Shown here piece after piece: positions 19,923-28,228 of a stretch of 64,000 nucleotides of DNA. Origin of the DNA: Comamonadaceae bacterium OH2545_COT-014 (lineage in GTDB: Bacteria; Pseudomonadota; Gammaproteobacteria; Burkholderiales; Burkholderiaceae_C); the NCBI GenBank assembly GCA_003859965.1, contig RQYR01000001.1:124001-188000 (forward strand), written 5' to 3'. The notes under the pieces are model-generated. The model saw only the letters and a list, made by a program, of their open reading frames with translations, was not told the DNA's origin and did not search any database. The position numbers and the translations under genes were made by a program. Positions within the stretch are counted from its first letter, which is position 1. Each line of letters begins with the position of its first letter.

Positions 19923-20297
19923 GTGAAAGACGAACTGTCAACAAGCGGCATGCGGTTGACCTGCCCCCACTGCAGCCTGCCCGCCATCGGCACGCTGGCC
20001 AAGCTGGGCCTGGGCTGGGCGCGCCAAGTGCCGTGTCGCGCCTGTGGGCTGCGCATCACGGTGGCGCCCCTGCCTGCGGTGGCGACCATGCTGCCGTGTG
20101 CGCTGGTGGTGCTGGCGGTCAGTCTGCGTTGGTTGCGCGACCCGGCGACGATGGTGTTGGCGGGCGTGCTGTCCTTCGTCTGCATGTGCGTGCTGTACCT
20201 TTGGGCAGTGCCCTTGGTCAAAGCGCAGCTGACCGATGCGAGCGCCGTGGCGCGGGCGCGAGGAAATCTAGGGCAAGGGGCCAACCCGCCAGATTAG
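19923..20297 (+). CDS. Zinc-ribbon two-helix membrane protein, array member 2
   Basis: A 124-residue protein with CPHCSLPA and CRACGLR cysteine pairs and two adjacent hydrophobic helices from about residue 48 to 95 (MLPCALVVLAVSLRWL, then VLAGVLSFVCMCVLYLW). It is nearly identical to the member at 21170 over about 100 residues and in DNA, showing recent duplication. The start used here is GTG at 19923; an ATG at 19950 is an alternative. It ends with the shared TDASAVARAR tail. Confidence 0.75.
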   Translation: MKDELSTSGMRLTCPHCSLPAIGTLAKLGLGWARQVPCRACGLRITVAPLPAVATMLPCALVVLAVSLRWLRDPATMVLAGVLSFVCMCVLYLWAVPLVKAQLTDASAVARARGNLGQGANPPD

Positions 20298-20343
20298 GGG
20301 GAAATCTGCATTGCTTCTTTTCGGGGTGCTCAAACAAACGAAG

Positions 20344-20928
20344 ATGATGATCAAGCACCTGCTTTCTGTTTCTCACCTGTTGCTCATCCTGCTCGCTTGC
20401 GCTGCTGTGCTGGGCTTGGCTTTTCTGTGGGTGCCGGCCTGGCGCGATTGGCTGGGCGCCTTGCTGCTGGTCACGTTGTTGCTGGCCCCGGCTGTGTGGG
20501 CCGTGCAGGGCTTGGTGCGCACGCAGTGGCGTGCAGCCAGATCGCAGGACCAAACGGCGGCATGGGTGCGCTTCATGGAGCTGCACTGTCCCCGGTGTGG
20601 GCGGCAGGCCATGCCGCTGCTGCGAAAGTGGGATTTGGGCTGGTCAGAGCAGGGCACTTGCCAACACTGTGGTCAGCGTGTGCAAAACGACGGGCTGCCA
20701 CCATTCATGCTGGCGGGGCCGCCCGTGTTGGGTGTATTAGTGGCAGCCCTGCTCGCCGGTGCCGTGCGCGAACTGAATGCGCAGACGTGCGTCACGGTCT
20801 TGGGCCTGTTGGGTGTATTGTGCTCGCTGGTGCTGGCGGTTTGGCGGCCCTTTCTGCGGCTGGAGGAGCCACCGGTCGCCGCATCGCATGGCGCCGACGA
20901 TGCGCCTCCGGGTGACGCTGGGCCCTGA
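20344..20928 (+). CDS. Zinc-ribbon membrane protein with extra N-terminal helices, array member 3
   Basis: A 194-residue member of the array. Two additional helices (about residues 5-27 and 32-52) precede the zinc ribbon CPRCGRQA and CQHCGQR, and two more helices follow (about 120-165). The segment KWDLGWSEQGTCQHCG aligns with KLGLGWARQVPCRACG of members 2 and 4. The start could be 20344 or the next ATG at 20347. It is the most divergent paralogue. Confidence 0.7.
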   Translation: MMIKHLLSVSHLLLILLACAAVLGLAFLWVPAWRDWLGALLLVTLLLAPAVWAVQGLVRTQWRAARSQDQTAAWVRFMELHCPRCGRQAMPLLRKWDLGWSEQGTCQHCGQRVQNDGLPPFMLAGPPVLGVLVAALLAGAVRELNAQTCVTVLGLLGVLCSLVLAVWRPFLRLEEPPVAASHGADDAPPGDAGP

Positions 20929-20943
20929 TGAACCATTCACAGC

Positions 20944-21165
20944 ATGCCTTCCCGTGAAAACCTGTGGTGGCCTTTCTTGCTTGCAGCGACCGTTACCGGC
21001 AAGCCAGTGGCGACTTATCTGGCGGGCTGGTTCGGCACTGCCTGGACGCCGATTCTCTTCCTGACTGGCTTTCCCGTGATCCATGCGACGCTTGTCATCG
21101 CCCGGGCTGAATGGGACAGACGCCGCGACGGTGCAAGTGCCTGCGGCAAGCCACCGCCGGTCTGA
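20944..21165 (+). CDS. Small membrane protein inside the array
   Basis: A 73-residue predicted protein with a hydrophobic region from about residue 9 to 50 (LLAATVTGKPVATYLAGWFG and ILFLTGFPVIHATLVI), probably two helices, and a basic tail. It has no zinc ribbon. It fits between members 3 and 4 with 15-base and 4-base gaps, which favours a real gene, but I see no strong ribosome site. I do not recognise it. Confidence 0.5.
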   Translation: MPSRENLWWPFLLAATVTGKPVATYLAGWFGTAWTPILFLTGFPVIHATLVIARAEWDRRRDGASACGKPPPV

Positions 21166-21169
21166 AAAG

Positions 21170-21556
21170 ATGGCTCGGATGCCGGCATTGAAAGAGCAAC
21201 CGTCTGGCAATGGCGCATGGCTGACCTGCCCCCACTGCGGCCTGGCAGCTGTCAGTGCGCTAGCCAAGCTCGGCCTGGGCTGGGCGCGCCAGGTGCCGTG
21301 TCGCGCCTGTGGGCTGCGCATCACGGTCGCGCCCCTGCCTGCGGTGGTGGCCATGCTGCCGTGTGCGCTGGTGGTGCTGGCGGTCAGTCTGCGCTGGCTG
21401 CGTGATCCGGCGACGATGGTGCTGGCGGGCGTGCTGTCTTTCGTCTGCATGTGCGCGCTGTACCTGTGGGCGGTGCCGCTTGTGCGAGCGCAGCTGACCG
21501 ATGCAAGCGCCGTGGCGCGGGCGCGGGAAGGTGAGCCGCAAGAGGCGGATGCGTGA
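21170..21556 (+). CDS. Zinc-ribbon two-helix membrane protein, array member 4
   Basis: A 128-residue near-copy of member 2. The shared block starts LTCPHCGLAA and runs through both helices to TDASAVARARE. The DNA identity extends over about 280 bases, with most differences at third codon positions, so both copies seem to be under selection for protein sequence. It starts four bases after the preceding small gene. An alternative ATG lies at 21179. Confidence 0.75.
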   Translation: MARMPALKEQPSGNGAWLTCPHCGLAAVSALAKLGLGWARQVPCRACGLRITVAPLPAVVAMLPCALVVLAVSLRWLRDPATMVLAGVLSFVCMCALYLWAVPLVRAQLTDASAVARAREGEPQEADA

Positions 21557-21577
21557 GCCGCGCGCCTGGGCCATGCG

Positions 21578-21655
21578 ATGACCTTTTTTCTTGCCGCCGC
21601 CATTGCTGGCACGCTGGCGGCGCTGTACCTTCCGGGCTGGTATCGCAGCGCATGA
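21578..21655 (+). CDS. Possible 25-residue single-helix microprotein or gene remnant
   Basis: The short frame encodes MTFFLAAAIAGTLAALYLPG followed by WYRSA and a stop. It is one hydrophobic helix and loosely resembles residues 10-30 of the 73-residue protein at 20944 (FLLAATVTGKPVATYLAGWF). It may be a truncated second copy of that gene, duplicated along with member 2. No clear ribosome site is visible. Confidence 0.25.
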   Translation: MTFFLAAAIAGTLAALYLPGWYRSA

Positions 21656-21658
21656 AAG

Positions 21659-21739
21659 ATGACGCCGCCTGCGGCGGGCATGAGCAATGAAAAAGGCAAG
21701 GCGGGGCACTGCTTTTTCATCCCGCCGCAGGCGGGTCAT
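21659..21739 (+). terminator. Long composite hairpin closing the array
   Basis: Outer arms at 21659-21678 and 21721-21739 (core CCGCCTGCGGCGGG and its complement) pair over about 19 bases. Inner arms ATGAAAAAG (21687-21695) and CTTTTTCAT (21712-21720) pair perfectly over nine bases around a 16-base loop. Each outer arm is itself a small palindrome (CCGCC TGC GGCGG), as in REP-like elements. It lies at the end of the zinc-ribbon array and before the TrpB2 gene. Confidence 0.6.
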
Positions 21740-21846
21740 GCGAAGGCGCCAGCCAAGCGTCATGGCGTGCCCGCGGGCGCGCAATCATCCGGCAAGAGGG
21801 GCCGTACCATCGCGCTTTCTCACACACCAACGGAGAAGCAACCACC

Positions 21847-23214
21847 ATGCCCGCCACCCCCACCAAATACCTGCTCGACGAAAGCCGCCTGCCGCGCGCC
21901 TGGTACAACATTCAGGCCGACTTGCCGCAGCCGCTGCCGCCCGTGCTGCACCCGGGCACCATGCAGCCCATCACGGCCGATGACCTGGCGCCGCTGTTTC
22001 CGATGAGCATCATCGAGCAGGAGGTGACGACCGCGCGCGAGGTGGAAATCCCCGAACCCGTGCGCGAGGTCTTCCGCCTGTGGCGGCCCGCGCCCCTGTT
22101 TCGCGCGCACCGGCTGGAAAAGGCGCTGGGCACGCCCGCGCGCATCTTCTACAAGTACGAGGGCGTCAGCCCCGCCGGCAGCCACAAGCCCAACTCGGCC
22201 ATCCCGCAGGCGTGGTTCAACGCGCAGGCGGGCGTCAAGCGTCTGACCACCGAGACCGGCGCGGGCCAGTGGGGCACCTCGCTGGCGCTGGCCGGGCAAA
22301 CCTTCGGGCTGGACGTGACCATCTTCCAGGTGCGCGTCAGCTATGACCAGAAGCCCTACCGCCGCGCCGTGATGGAAACCTACGGCGCGCGCTGCGTGGC
22401 CTCGCCCAGCGCGGAAACCGAATACGGCCGCCGCGTGCTGGCCGAGCGGCCCGATCACCCCGGCAGCCTGGGCATCGCCATCAGCGAGGCGGTGGAAATG
22501 GCCGCCCGGCGCGACGACACCAAGTACGCCCTGGGCAGCGTGCTCAACCACGTGCTGCTGCACCAGACCATCATCGGCCTGGAAGCGATGGAGCAGATGC
22601 AGATGGCCGACGCCTGGCCCGACGTGGTGGTGGGCTGCACCGGCGGCGGCAGCAACTTTGCGGGCCTGGCCTTCCCCTTCATCGGCCACGGCCTGCGCGG
22701 CGGCTCCCGGCCGCGCGTGCTGGCGGTGGAGCCAGCCGCCTGCCCCAGCCTCACGCGCGGCAAATATGCCTACGACTTTGGCGACACCGCCCACCTCACG
22801 CCGCTGACCAAGATGCACACGCTGGGCAGCACCTTCACCCCGCCCGGCTTTCACGCGGGCGGCCTGCGCTACCACGGCATGGCGCCGCTGGTCAGCCACG
22901 TGAAGGAGCTGGGCCTGCTGGACGCCGTGGCCTACACCCAGGGCGAGTGCTTCGCCGCCGGCGTGCAGTTCGCCCGCGCCGAAGGCATCGTGCCTGCGCC
23001 CGAGGCCAACCATGCCGTCAAGGGCGCCATCGAAGAGGCGCTGCGCTGCAAGCGCGAGGGCCGGGCCGAAACCATCCTGTTCTGCCTGAGCGGCCACGGC
23101 CACTTCGACATGGCGGCCTACCAAGCCTACTTCGCCGGCCAGCTCAAGGACGAAAAGTACGACGAGGGCGAGCTGGCCCAGGCGCTCTCCGGCCTGCCTG
23201 CCGTGACGGGCTGA
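21847..23214 (+). CDS. TrpB2-type tryptophan synthase beta chain-like PLP enzyme
   Basis: A 455-residue fold-type II PLP enzyme of the TrpB2 group, longer than TrpB1. The PLP lysine lies in SPAGSHKPNSAIPQ, the substrate loop is ETGAGQWGTSLALAG, and the phosphate-binding CTGGGSNFAGL is near residue 260. TrpB2 proteins make tryptophan from indole and serine without TrpA. No trpA or other trp gene is near, so indole salvage is likely. The stop codon overlaps the left end of a MITE-like repeat. Confidence 0.93.
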   Translation: MPATPTKYLLDESRLPRAWYNIQADLPQPLPPVLHPGTMQPITADDLAPLFPMSIIEQEVTTAREVEIPEPVREVFRLWRPAPLFRAHRLEKALGTPARIFYKYEGVSPAGSHKPNSAIPQAWFNAQAGVKRLTTETGAGQWGTSLALAGQTFGLDVTIFQVRVSYDQKPYRRAVMETYGARCVASPSAETEYGRRVLAERPDHPGSLGIAISEAVEMAARRDDTKYALGSVLNHVLLHQTIIGLEAMEQMQMADAWPDVVVGCTGGGSNFAGLAFPFIGHGLRGGSRPRVLAVEPAACPSLTRGKYAYDFGDTAHLTPLTKMHTLGSTFTPPGFHAGGLRYHGMAPLVSHVKELGLLDAVAYTQGECFAAGVQFARAEGIVPAPEANHAVKGAIEEALRCKREGRAETILFCLSGHGHFDMAAYQAYFAGQLKDEKYDEGELAQALSGLPAVTG

Positions 23215-23358
23215 GAACCTCTGTTCAAACGCCCTGCGCGGCGGGCCATCAAGCGGATGGGGGCGGTCTGCGGCGTTGCAGAACTTGTCAATAGCCAAGC
23301 CTTGCACCCATCTCCAAACGCTGACTGCCCACTCGCGCCGAGGTCTTGAACAGGTTCT
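23214..23358 (+). mobile_element. MITE-like element, copy A (145 bp)
   Basis: The left end AGAACCTCTGTTCAA and right end TTGAACAGGTTCT form imperfect terminal inverted repeats. The interior begins CCCTGCGCGGCGGGCCAT, which is shared with copy C at 49922-50087 and, reversed, copy B at 29715-29901. There is no coding capacity. The TGA stop of the TrpB2 gene is at the very edge of the element. Confidence 0.75.
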
Positions 23359-23492
23359 AAGCGAGCGCGCCGCTACCTGCCACGGCAGGCAGCGGCCCAT
23401 GGCCCATGCCTCATGCATGCCGTGCGCCGCCGCGCACGCTGGCCGGTGAACACCCCGCCAAGCCATCCAACGCCATCCACCAGGCGCCAGAT

Positions 23493-23551
23493 GTTACAAT
23501 TTTGATAGCTGCCAGGGCTTATCCCTTCTGCCCTGAAAGCTTTTTTCATCA
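23493..23551 (+). repeat. Short GCTA/TAGC intergenic repeat, copy upstream of bluB
   Basis: The sequence ACAATTTTGATAGCTGCCAG continues to CTGCCCTGAAAGCTTTTTTC, a good match to the plus-orientation consensus of this family. It lies 32 bases before bluB. The rest of this gap of 368 bases is occupied by MITE copy A; I see no cobalamin riboswitch. Confidence 0.6.
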
Positions 23552-23582
23552 TCAGCCCCCTGTCCGAGCCAGCGCACCGGCC

Positions 23583-24305
23583 ATGCCCGCCGCCCCTGCC
23601 CCCGTTGCCACCCCCGTGCCCGCCCAGCCCTTCAGCGACGCGGAGCGCGCCACCGTCTACCGCGCCATTGCCGAGCGGCGCGACATGCGCCACTTCAGCG
23701 GCGGCGTGGTGGACGAGGCCGTGCTCGCCCGCCTGCTGCACGCCGCGCACCTGGCCCCCAGCGTGGGCTTCATGCAGCCGTGGCGCTTCATCCGCATCCG
23801 CAGTGCCGAACGGCGCCGGGCCATCCACGCGCTGGTCGAGCAAGAGCGCGTGCACACCGCGCGCGCCCTGGGCGAGCGCGAGGACACATTCATGCGGCTC
23901 AAGGTCGAAGGCGTGCTCGACTGCGCCGAGCTGCTGGCCGTGGTGCTGCCGCCCGGGCGCGAAGCCCACGTGTTCGGCCGCCGCACCCTGCCCGAGATGG
24001 ACGTGGCCTCCGCCGCCTGCGCCATCCAGAACCTGTGGCTGGCCGCCCGCGCCGAAGGGCTGGGCATGGGCTGGGTCTCGCTGTTCGACCCCGACGCCCT
24101 GGCCGCCCTGCTGGCCCTGCCCGAAGGCAGCCGCCCCGTGGCCCTGCTGTGCCTGGGGCCGGTGCCCGGCTTCTACGCCCAGCCCATGCTGGCCGAGCTG
24201 GGCTGGGCGCAGCGTCAGCCGCTGCATGCGCTGTGCATGGACGAGGGCTGGCAGCCCACGCCCGCTTCCGTGGGCGATCCATCCGCCCCGCCCGCCCATG
24301 AGTAA
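23583..24305 (+). CDS. bluB: 5,6-dimethylbenzimidazole synthase
   Basis: A 240-residue flavin-destructase of the nitroreductase fold that converts reduced FMN to dimethylbenzimidazole, the lower ligand of cobalamin. Family segments are RRDMRHFSGGVVDEAVLARL, HLAPSVGFMQPWRF, and LPEMDVASAACAIQNLWLAARAEGLGMGWVS. I chose ATG at 23583. The gene overlaps cbiB (ATGAGTAA), consistent with one cobalamin operon. Confidence 0.95.
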   Translation: MPAAPAPVATPVPAQPFSDAERATVYRAIAERRDMRHFSGGVVDEAVLARLLHAAHLAPSVGFMQPWRFIRIRSAERRRAIHALVEQERVHTARALGEREDTFMRLKVEGVLDCAELLAVVLPPGREAHVFGRRTLPEMDVASAACAIQNLWLAARAEGLGMGWVSLFDPDALAALLALPEGSRPVALLCLGPVPGFYAQPMLAELGWAQRQPLHALCMDEGWQPTPASVGDPSAPPAHE

Positions 24306-25449
24306 CCCGGCCCCCGTGGGCGAAGCCGCCGCCGGTTTCTGGGCCGCCGCGCTGGCGCCCGCCAACCCGTCGTGGGCCTGGCCGCTGTGGTGGCCCGCGC
24401 CAGCCACTCCTGCCACGGCCCCGCTGGCTGACGCGGGCCTGACAGCCTGGCTCTGGCTGCTGGCCTGCGCCCCGGCGCTGGCTCTGTGCATCGACCGCCT
24501 GCTGGGCGAGCCGCCCATGCGCTGGCACCCCGTGGTGTGGATGGGCCGCTTTCTGGCCCGCACCGGCGCGCGGGCGGCGCCACTGGCGTCACCGGCGGCG
24601 CTGGCGGCGCGGGCCGCCCCGCCCGGCGGCGCGGCCCCGGCTGACTGGCCCGCCTTCTGGCGCGGCGCGCTGGCCTGGCTGGCCGGCGCGGTCTGGTTTA
24701 CCGGCGCGGCCTGGCTGCTGCAAGCCTGGCTGCTCAGCCAGCCCGCCTGGCTGGCCGCGCTGGCGCTGGGTCTGTTTCTCAAGCCTATGCTGGCCTGGGC
24801 CATGCTGCACGACGAAGTGCTGGCGGTAGAAGGCGCGCTCACGCAATCGCTGGCCGCGGGCCGCCAGCAACTGGCCCGGCTGGTCAGCCGCGACGTCACC
24901 CGGCTCGACGCCACACAAGTGCGCGAAAGCGCCATCGAAAGCCTGGCCGAGAACCTGAACGACTCCGTCATCGCCCCGCTGTTCTGGTTCACCCTGCTGG
25001 GCCTGCCCGGCGCCGTGCTCTACCGCTATGCCAACACGGCCGACGCCATGTGGGGCTACCACGGCGTACGCCCCCTGGGCGGCGCGCCGCGCCAGTGGGC
25101 ATGGGCCGGCAAATGGGCTGCCCGCGCGGACGACGTGCTCTCGTGGCTGCCCGCGCGCCTGACCGCCCTGCTGCTGGCCCTGGCCGCAGGCGGCCGCCTG
25201 CCCTGGCGCCGCCTGCCGCGCGAGGCCGCGCAAACCCCCTCGCCCAACAGCGGCTGGCCCATGGCCGCCATGGCGCTGGCCCTGGGCGTGCACTTGCGCA
25301 AGCCCGGCGCGTACACACTCAACCCCCAGGGCTGCGCCCCCGGCCCGGCCGATACGCTGCGTGCCTGCGCCATTGGCTCGCGCTGCGCCCTGGCCGCCAC
25401 GCTGCTGGCCTGCGCGGCTTTGATGGTGCTGATGGCGCTGCGGGCCTGA
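24298..25449 (+). CDS. cbiB: Adenosylcobinamide-phosphate synthase
   Basis: A 383-residue polytopic membrane protein (CbiB/CobD) that attaches the aminopropanol arm to cobyric acid. It has DRLLGEPPMRWHPVVWMGR near the N-terminus, VSRDVTRLDATQVRESAIESLAENLNDSVIAP in the middle, and YRYANTADAMWGYH. An unusual Ala/Pro-rich N-terminal segment of about 55 residues precedes the usual start. It overlaps bluB by eight bases and is followed by a terminator. Confidence 0.94.
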   Translation: MSNPAPVGEAAAGFWAAALAPANPSWAWPLWWPAPATPATAPLADAGLTAWLWLLACAPALALCIDRLLGEPPMRWHPVVWMGRFLARTGARAAPLASPAALAARAAPPGGAAPADWPAFWRGALAWLAGAVWFTGAAWLLQAWLLSQPAWLAALALGLFLKPMLAWAMLHDEVLAVEGALTQSLAAGRQQLARLVSRDVTRLDATQVRESAIESLAENLNDSVIAPLFWFTLLGLPGAVLYRYANTADAMWGYHGVRPLGGAPRQWAWAGKWAARADDVLSWLPARLTALLLALAAGGRLPWRRLPREAAQTPSPNSGWPMAAMALALGVHLRKPGAYTLNPQGCAPGPADTLRACAIGSRCALAATLLACAALMVLMALRA

Positions 25450-25496
25450 AACACGCAACGCCACACACCAAGCCCCACCCGTCAAAAACCATAGCA

Positions 25497-25534
25497 AACC
25501 GCCTTGTGGCCGCCTGCCGCAAGGCGGTTTTTTC
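25497..25534 (+). terminator. Rho-independent terminator after bluB-cbiB
   Basis: The arms AACCGCCTTG (25497-25506) and CAAGGCGGTT (25520-25529) form a ten-pair stem, followed by a T-run. The left arm is preceded by CATAGCAAA, the end of a short GCTA/TAGC repeat, so this terminator seems to be part of a repeat copy. Confidence 0.75.
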
Positions 25535-25629
25535 TGCATGGCATGATGCGCGGGCCGGGCATGGGGCCCGGCCATGGCGCCCGTGGGGCGCTGGCGTTCG
25601 CCGCCCGCCCGGCACCCTGGATTTTCATC

Positions 25630-27597
25630 ATGATCATTGGCACCGCAGGCCACATCGACCACGGCAAAACCACGCTGGTGCGCGCGCTCACCGGCACCGA
25701 CACCGACCGGCTGCCGGAGGAGAAAAAGCGCGGCATCAGCATTGAACTGGGCTATGCCTTTCTGGACGCGCCGGGCGGCGCGCGGCTGGGCTTCGTGGAC
25801 GTGCCGGGGCATGAGCGGCTGGTGCACACCATGATCGCGGGCGCCAGCGGCATCGACTTCGCGCTGCTGCTGGTGGCCGCCGACGACGGCCCCATGCCGC
25901 AGACGCTGGAGCACCTGGCCGTGCTGTCGCTGCTGGGCATGACGCGCGGCGCGGCGGTTGTGACTAAGACCGACCGCGCCACCCCGGCGCGCGTGGCCGA
26001 AGTGCGCCAGCAAGTGCAGGCGCTGCTGCAAGGCACGCCGCTGGCAGGCGCGCCCGTGCTGCCCGTGAGCGCGGCCACGGGCGAAGGGCTGGAGGCGCTG
26101 CGCGCTCTTCTTTTTGAAGCGGCTGAGGCAGAACAGAAGGGCGATGAGCGCCTTTTTGATCTGGAAGATGGCCCAGCGCCACCCGGCGGGCAGCCCGCCT
26201 TCCGACTGGCGGTGGATCGCGGCTTCACGCTGGAAGGCACGGGCACCGTGGTCACCGGCGCCGTGCACGCGGGCCATGTGGCCGTGGGCGATGCGCTGGC
26301 GCTGCAACCTGGCCCCGGCGGCCCCATGCGCGACGCCGGGCGGCAGGCCGTGCGCGTGCGCAGCCTGCACGCCCAGAACCGCCCGGTGCAGACAGCCCGC
26401 GCGGGCCAGCGCTGCGCGGTGGCGCTGGCGGGCGTGCCGCGTGACGCGGTGGCGCGCGGGCAGTGGCTCACCGCGCCGGAAGTGGCGCTGACCACCCGCC
26501 GCATGGACTGCCAGCTCACCCTGTGGCGTGGCGAAAGCCTGCGCAGCGGCGCGCGCGTGCAGGTGCACCTGGGCGCAGCCAGCGTGCCCGCCAGCGTGGC
26601 CGTGCTGGACGCGGGCGAGGCCATCGCCCCCGGCGGCAGCGCCCGCGTGCAACTGGTGCTGCACGGCGACGCCTGCGCCTGGCATGGCGACCGTGTGCTG
26701 CTGCGCGACAGCGCGGCCAGCCGCGTGATCGCGGGCGGGCGGGTGCTGGACCCGCTGGCCCCCACGCGCTACCGCCGCACCCCGCAGCGCCTGGCCGAGC
26801 TGGACGCCCTGGCCCGGCCCACCGCCGCGCAGCGCCTGGCGGCCCTGCTGGCCGTGGCCCCGCACGGCGTGGACCTGGCGCGCTTCATGCGCGCCCAGGG
26901 GCTGCGCGCCGATGCGCCGCCCCCGCTGCCGGATGCCGTGCTCGCCACGGCCGATTGGGCCCTGGGCGTGGCCCAGGCCGAAGCGCATGAGGCCGCCGCG
27001 CTGGCCGCGCTGGCCCGTTTTCATGAAAGCCAGCCAGACGAGGCCGGCCCGGACGCCGCCCGCCTGCGCCGCCTGGCCGCGCCACGCCTGCCCGCGCCGC
27101 TGTGGCAGGCCATGCTGGCCCGACTGGCCGCGCGGGGCGCGCTGGTACAGCGCGGCGCGGTGCTGCACCTGCCCGCGCACGGCGCGCAGCTTTCGGCCAC
27201 CGAGTCGCGCATCGCCCAGAAAGTGGCGCCGCATCTGGCCGATGCCGGTTTTGAAGGCGCCTGGGCGCGCGACCTGGCGCGCGACGCGGGCGAGAGCGAG
27301 CCACTGGTGCGCGCCACGCTCGCCCGCCTGGCGCGCCGGGGCGAGTTGCACCAGACCGTGAAAGACCTGTACTACCCGCCCGCCACCATGCAGCGCCTGG
27401 CCGCCATTGCGCGCGAAGTGGCCGCCGCCCACGGCGGCGACGTGCTGGCCGCCCAGTTCCGCGACGCCACGGGCCTGGGCCGCAAGCGCGCCATCCAGCT
27501 GCTGGAATACTTCGACCGCGTGGGCCTGACCCGCCGCGTGGGCGACGCGCACCGGCTGCGCCCCGATTCGGCGCTGTTTCAGGAGCCACAGCCATGA
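25630..27597 (+). CDS. selB: Selenocysteine-specific translation elongation factor
   Basis: A 655-residue GTPase that carries selenocysteyl-tRNA to the ribosome and binds the SECIS hairpin in mRNA. The G domain starts [20 protein letters not shown] (G1 at residues 7-14), with [19 protein letters not shown] and a VVTKTDRA-type G4. EF-Tu-like domains 2 and 3 follow, and then C-terminal winged-helix repeats (about 440-655), with length typical for the family. Residues about 160-177 ([16 protein letters not shown]) may derive from a short repeat. The tRNA-Sec gene is 297 bases downstream; selA is not in the window. Confidence 0.96.
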   Translation: MIIGTAGHIDHGKTTLVRALTGTDTDRLPEEKKRGISIELGYAFLDAPGGARLGFVDVPGHERLVHTMIAGASGIDFALLLVAADDGPMPQTLEHLAVLSLLGMTRGAAVVTKTDRATPARVAEVRQQVQALLQGTPLAGAPVLPVSAATGEGLEALRALLFEAAEAEQKGDERLFDLEDGPAPPGGQPAFRLAVDRGFTLEGTGTVVTGAVHAGHVAVGDALALQPGPGGPMRDAGRQAVRVRSLHAQNRPVQTARAGQRCAVALAGVPRDAVARGQWLTAPEVALTTRRMDCQLTLWRGESLRSGARVQVHLGAASVPASVAVLDAGEAIAPGGSARVQLVLHGDACAWHGDRVLLRDSAASRVIAGGRVLDPLAPTRYRRTPQRLAELDALARPTAAQRLAALLAVAPHGVDLARFMRAQGLRADAPPPLPDAVLATADWALGVAQAEAHEAAALAALARFHESQPDEAGPDAARLRRLAAPRLPAPLWQAMLARLAARGALVQRGAVLHLPAHGAQLSATESRIAQKVAPHLADAGFEGAWARDLARDAGESEPLVRATLARLARRGELHQTVKDLYYPPATMQRLAAIAREVAAAHGGDVLAAQFRDATGLGRKRAIQLLEYFDRVGLTRRVGDAHRLRPDSALFQEPQP

Positions 27598-27894
27598 AGC
27601 GGCGCGTCATTCATGCCTGACGCCGGGCGGAAGCTGCGCCAAACCAAATCGCGCTACGAATAAGAGAGCTTGAGGGGCTGCAAGGGCAGGCCCTCTTGGG
27701 CATCTGGTCTGCGCATGGGACAGGCGGGGCGCGCTGTACGGCGGCACGACACGCCGTACCGGAGATAGCCGCTGGCCGCATGGGCACATCGCCGCATGGC
27801 CGCATGGGGGCGCTAGCGCGTAAATGACGGACAATGCGCCCCTTGCCCCGGCCGCCTGCCTCTGGCGCGGCCGGGGAACGCCTCCAGACATCAA

Positions 27895-27990
27895 GGAAGG
27901 GCAGCCATCCCGGTGGATGGGCCGGGCTTCAAACCCGGTGGGTGGCGCCATGCGCTGCCGGGTGGGTTCGACTCCCATGCCCTTCCGCCA
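27895..27990 (+). tRNA. selC: tRNA-Sec, anticodon TCA
   Basis: The 96-base gene has the extended eight-pair acceptor stem GGAAGGGC/GCCCTTCC and ends in an encoded GCCA. The anticodon arm GGGCTTCAAACCC shows TCA in the loop CTTCAAA, reading UGA. A long variable arm and the T-arm with GGTTCGACTCC are present. This is diagnostic for selenocysteine tRNA. No other RNA is visible between selB and this gene. Confidence 0.96.
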
Positions 27991-28228
27991 TGCCATGGCC
28001 AAGCTGGCCGCATGGCTGGCTTCTCCTCCATTTGCCAACCAGGTGTTTTTTAGTGCGCTGCCGCTGTCGTGATGCCGGTGCGCGCCGCAGGGCGCGGCGG
28101 GCCGGGCCTGCTGATCTTGTTCACTTCGTTCGACTCGTTCGCCGCATGCGCCGGGTTGGCTTTGTTTTGACCACCGTGACGCCCGTGCTGCCCACATGGC
28201 GTGCAACCGCTGGGCTGGGCGTACCTTC

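Noticed and set aside
23359-23492. Cobalamin riboswitch upstream of bluB-cbiB or cobQ
   Set aside because: I found no B12-box or matching stem arrangement in the leader of either gene; the bluB leader is occupied by a MITE-like element and a short repeat.
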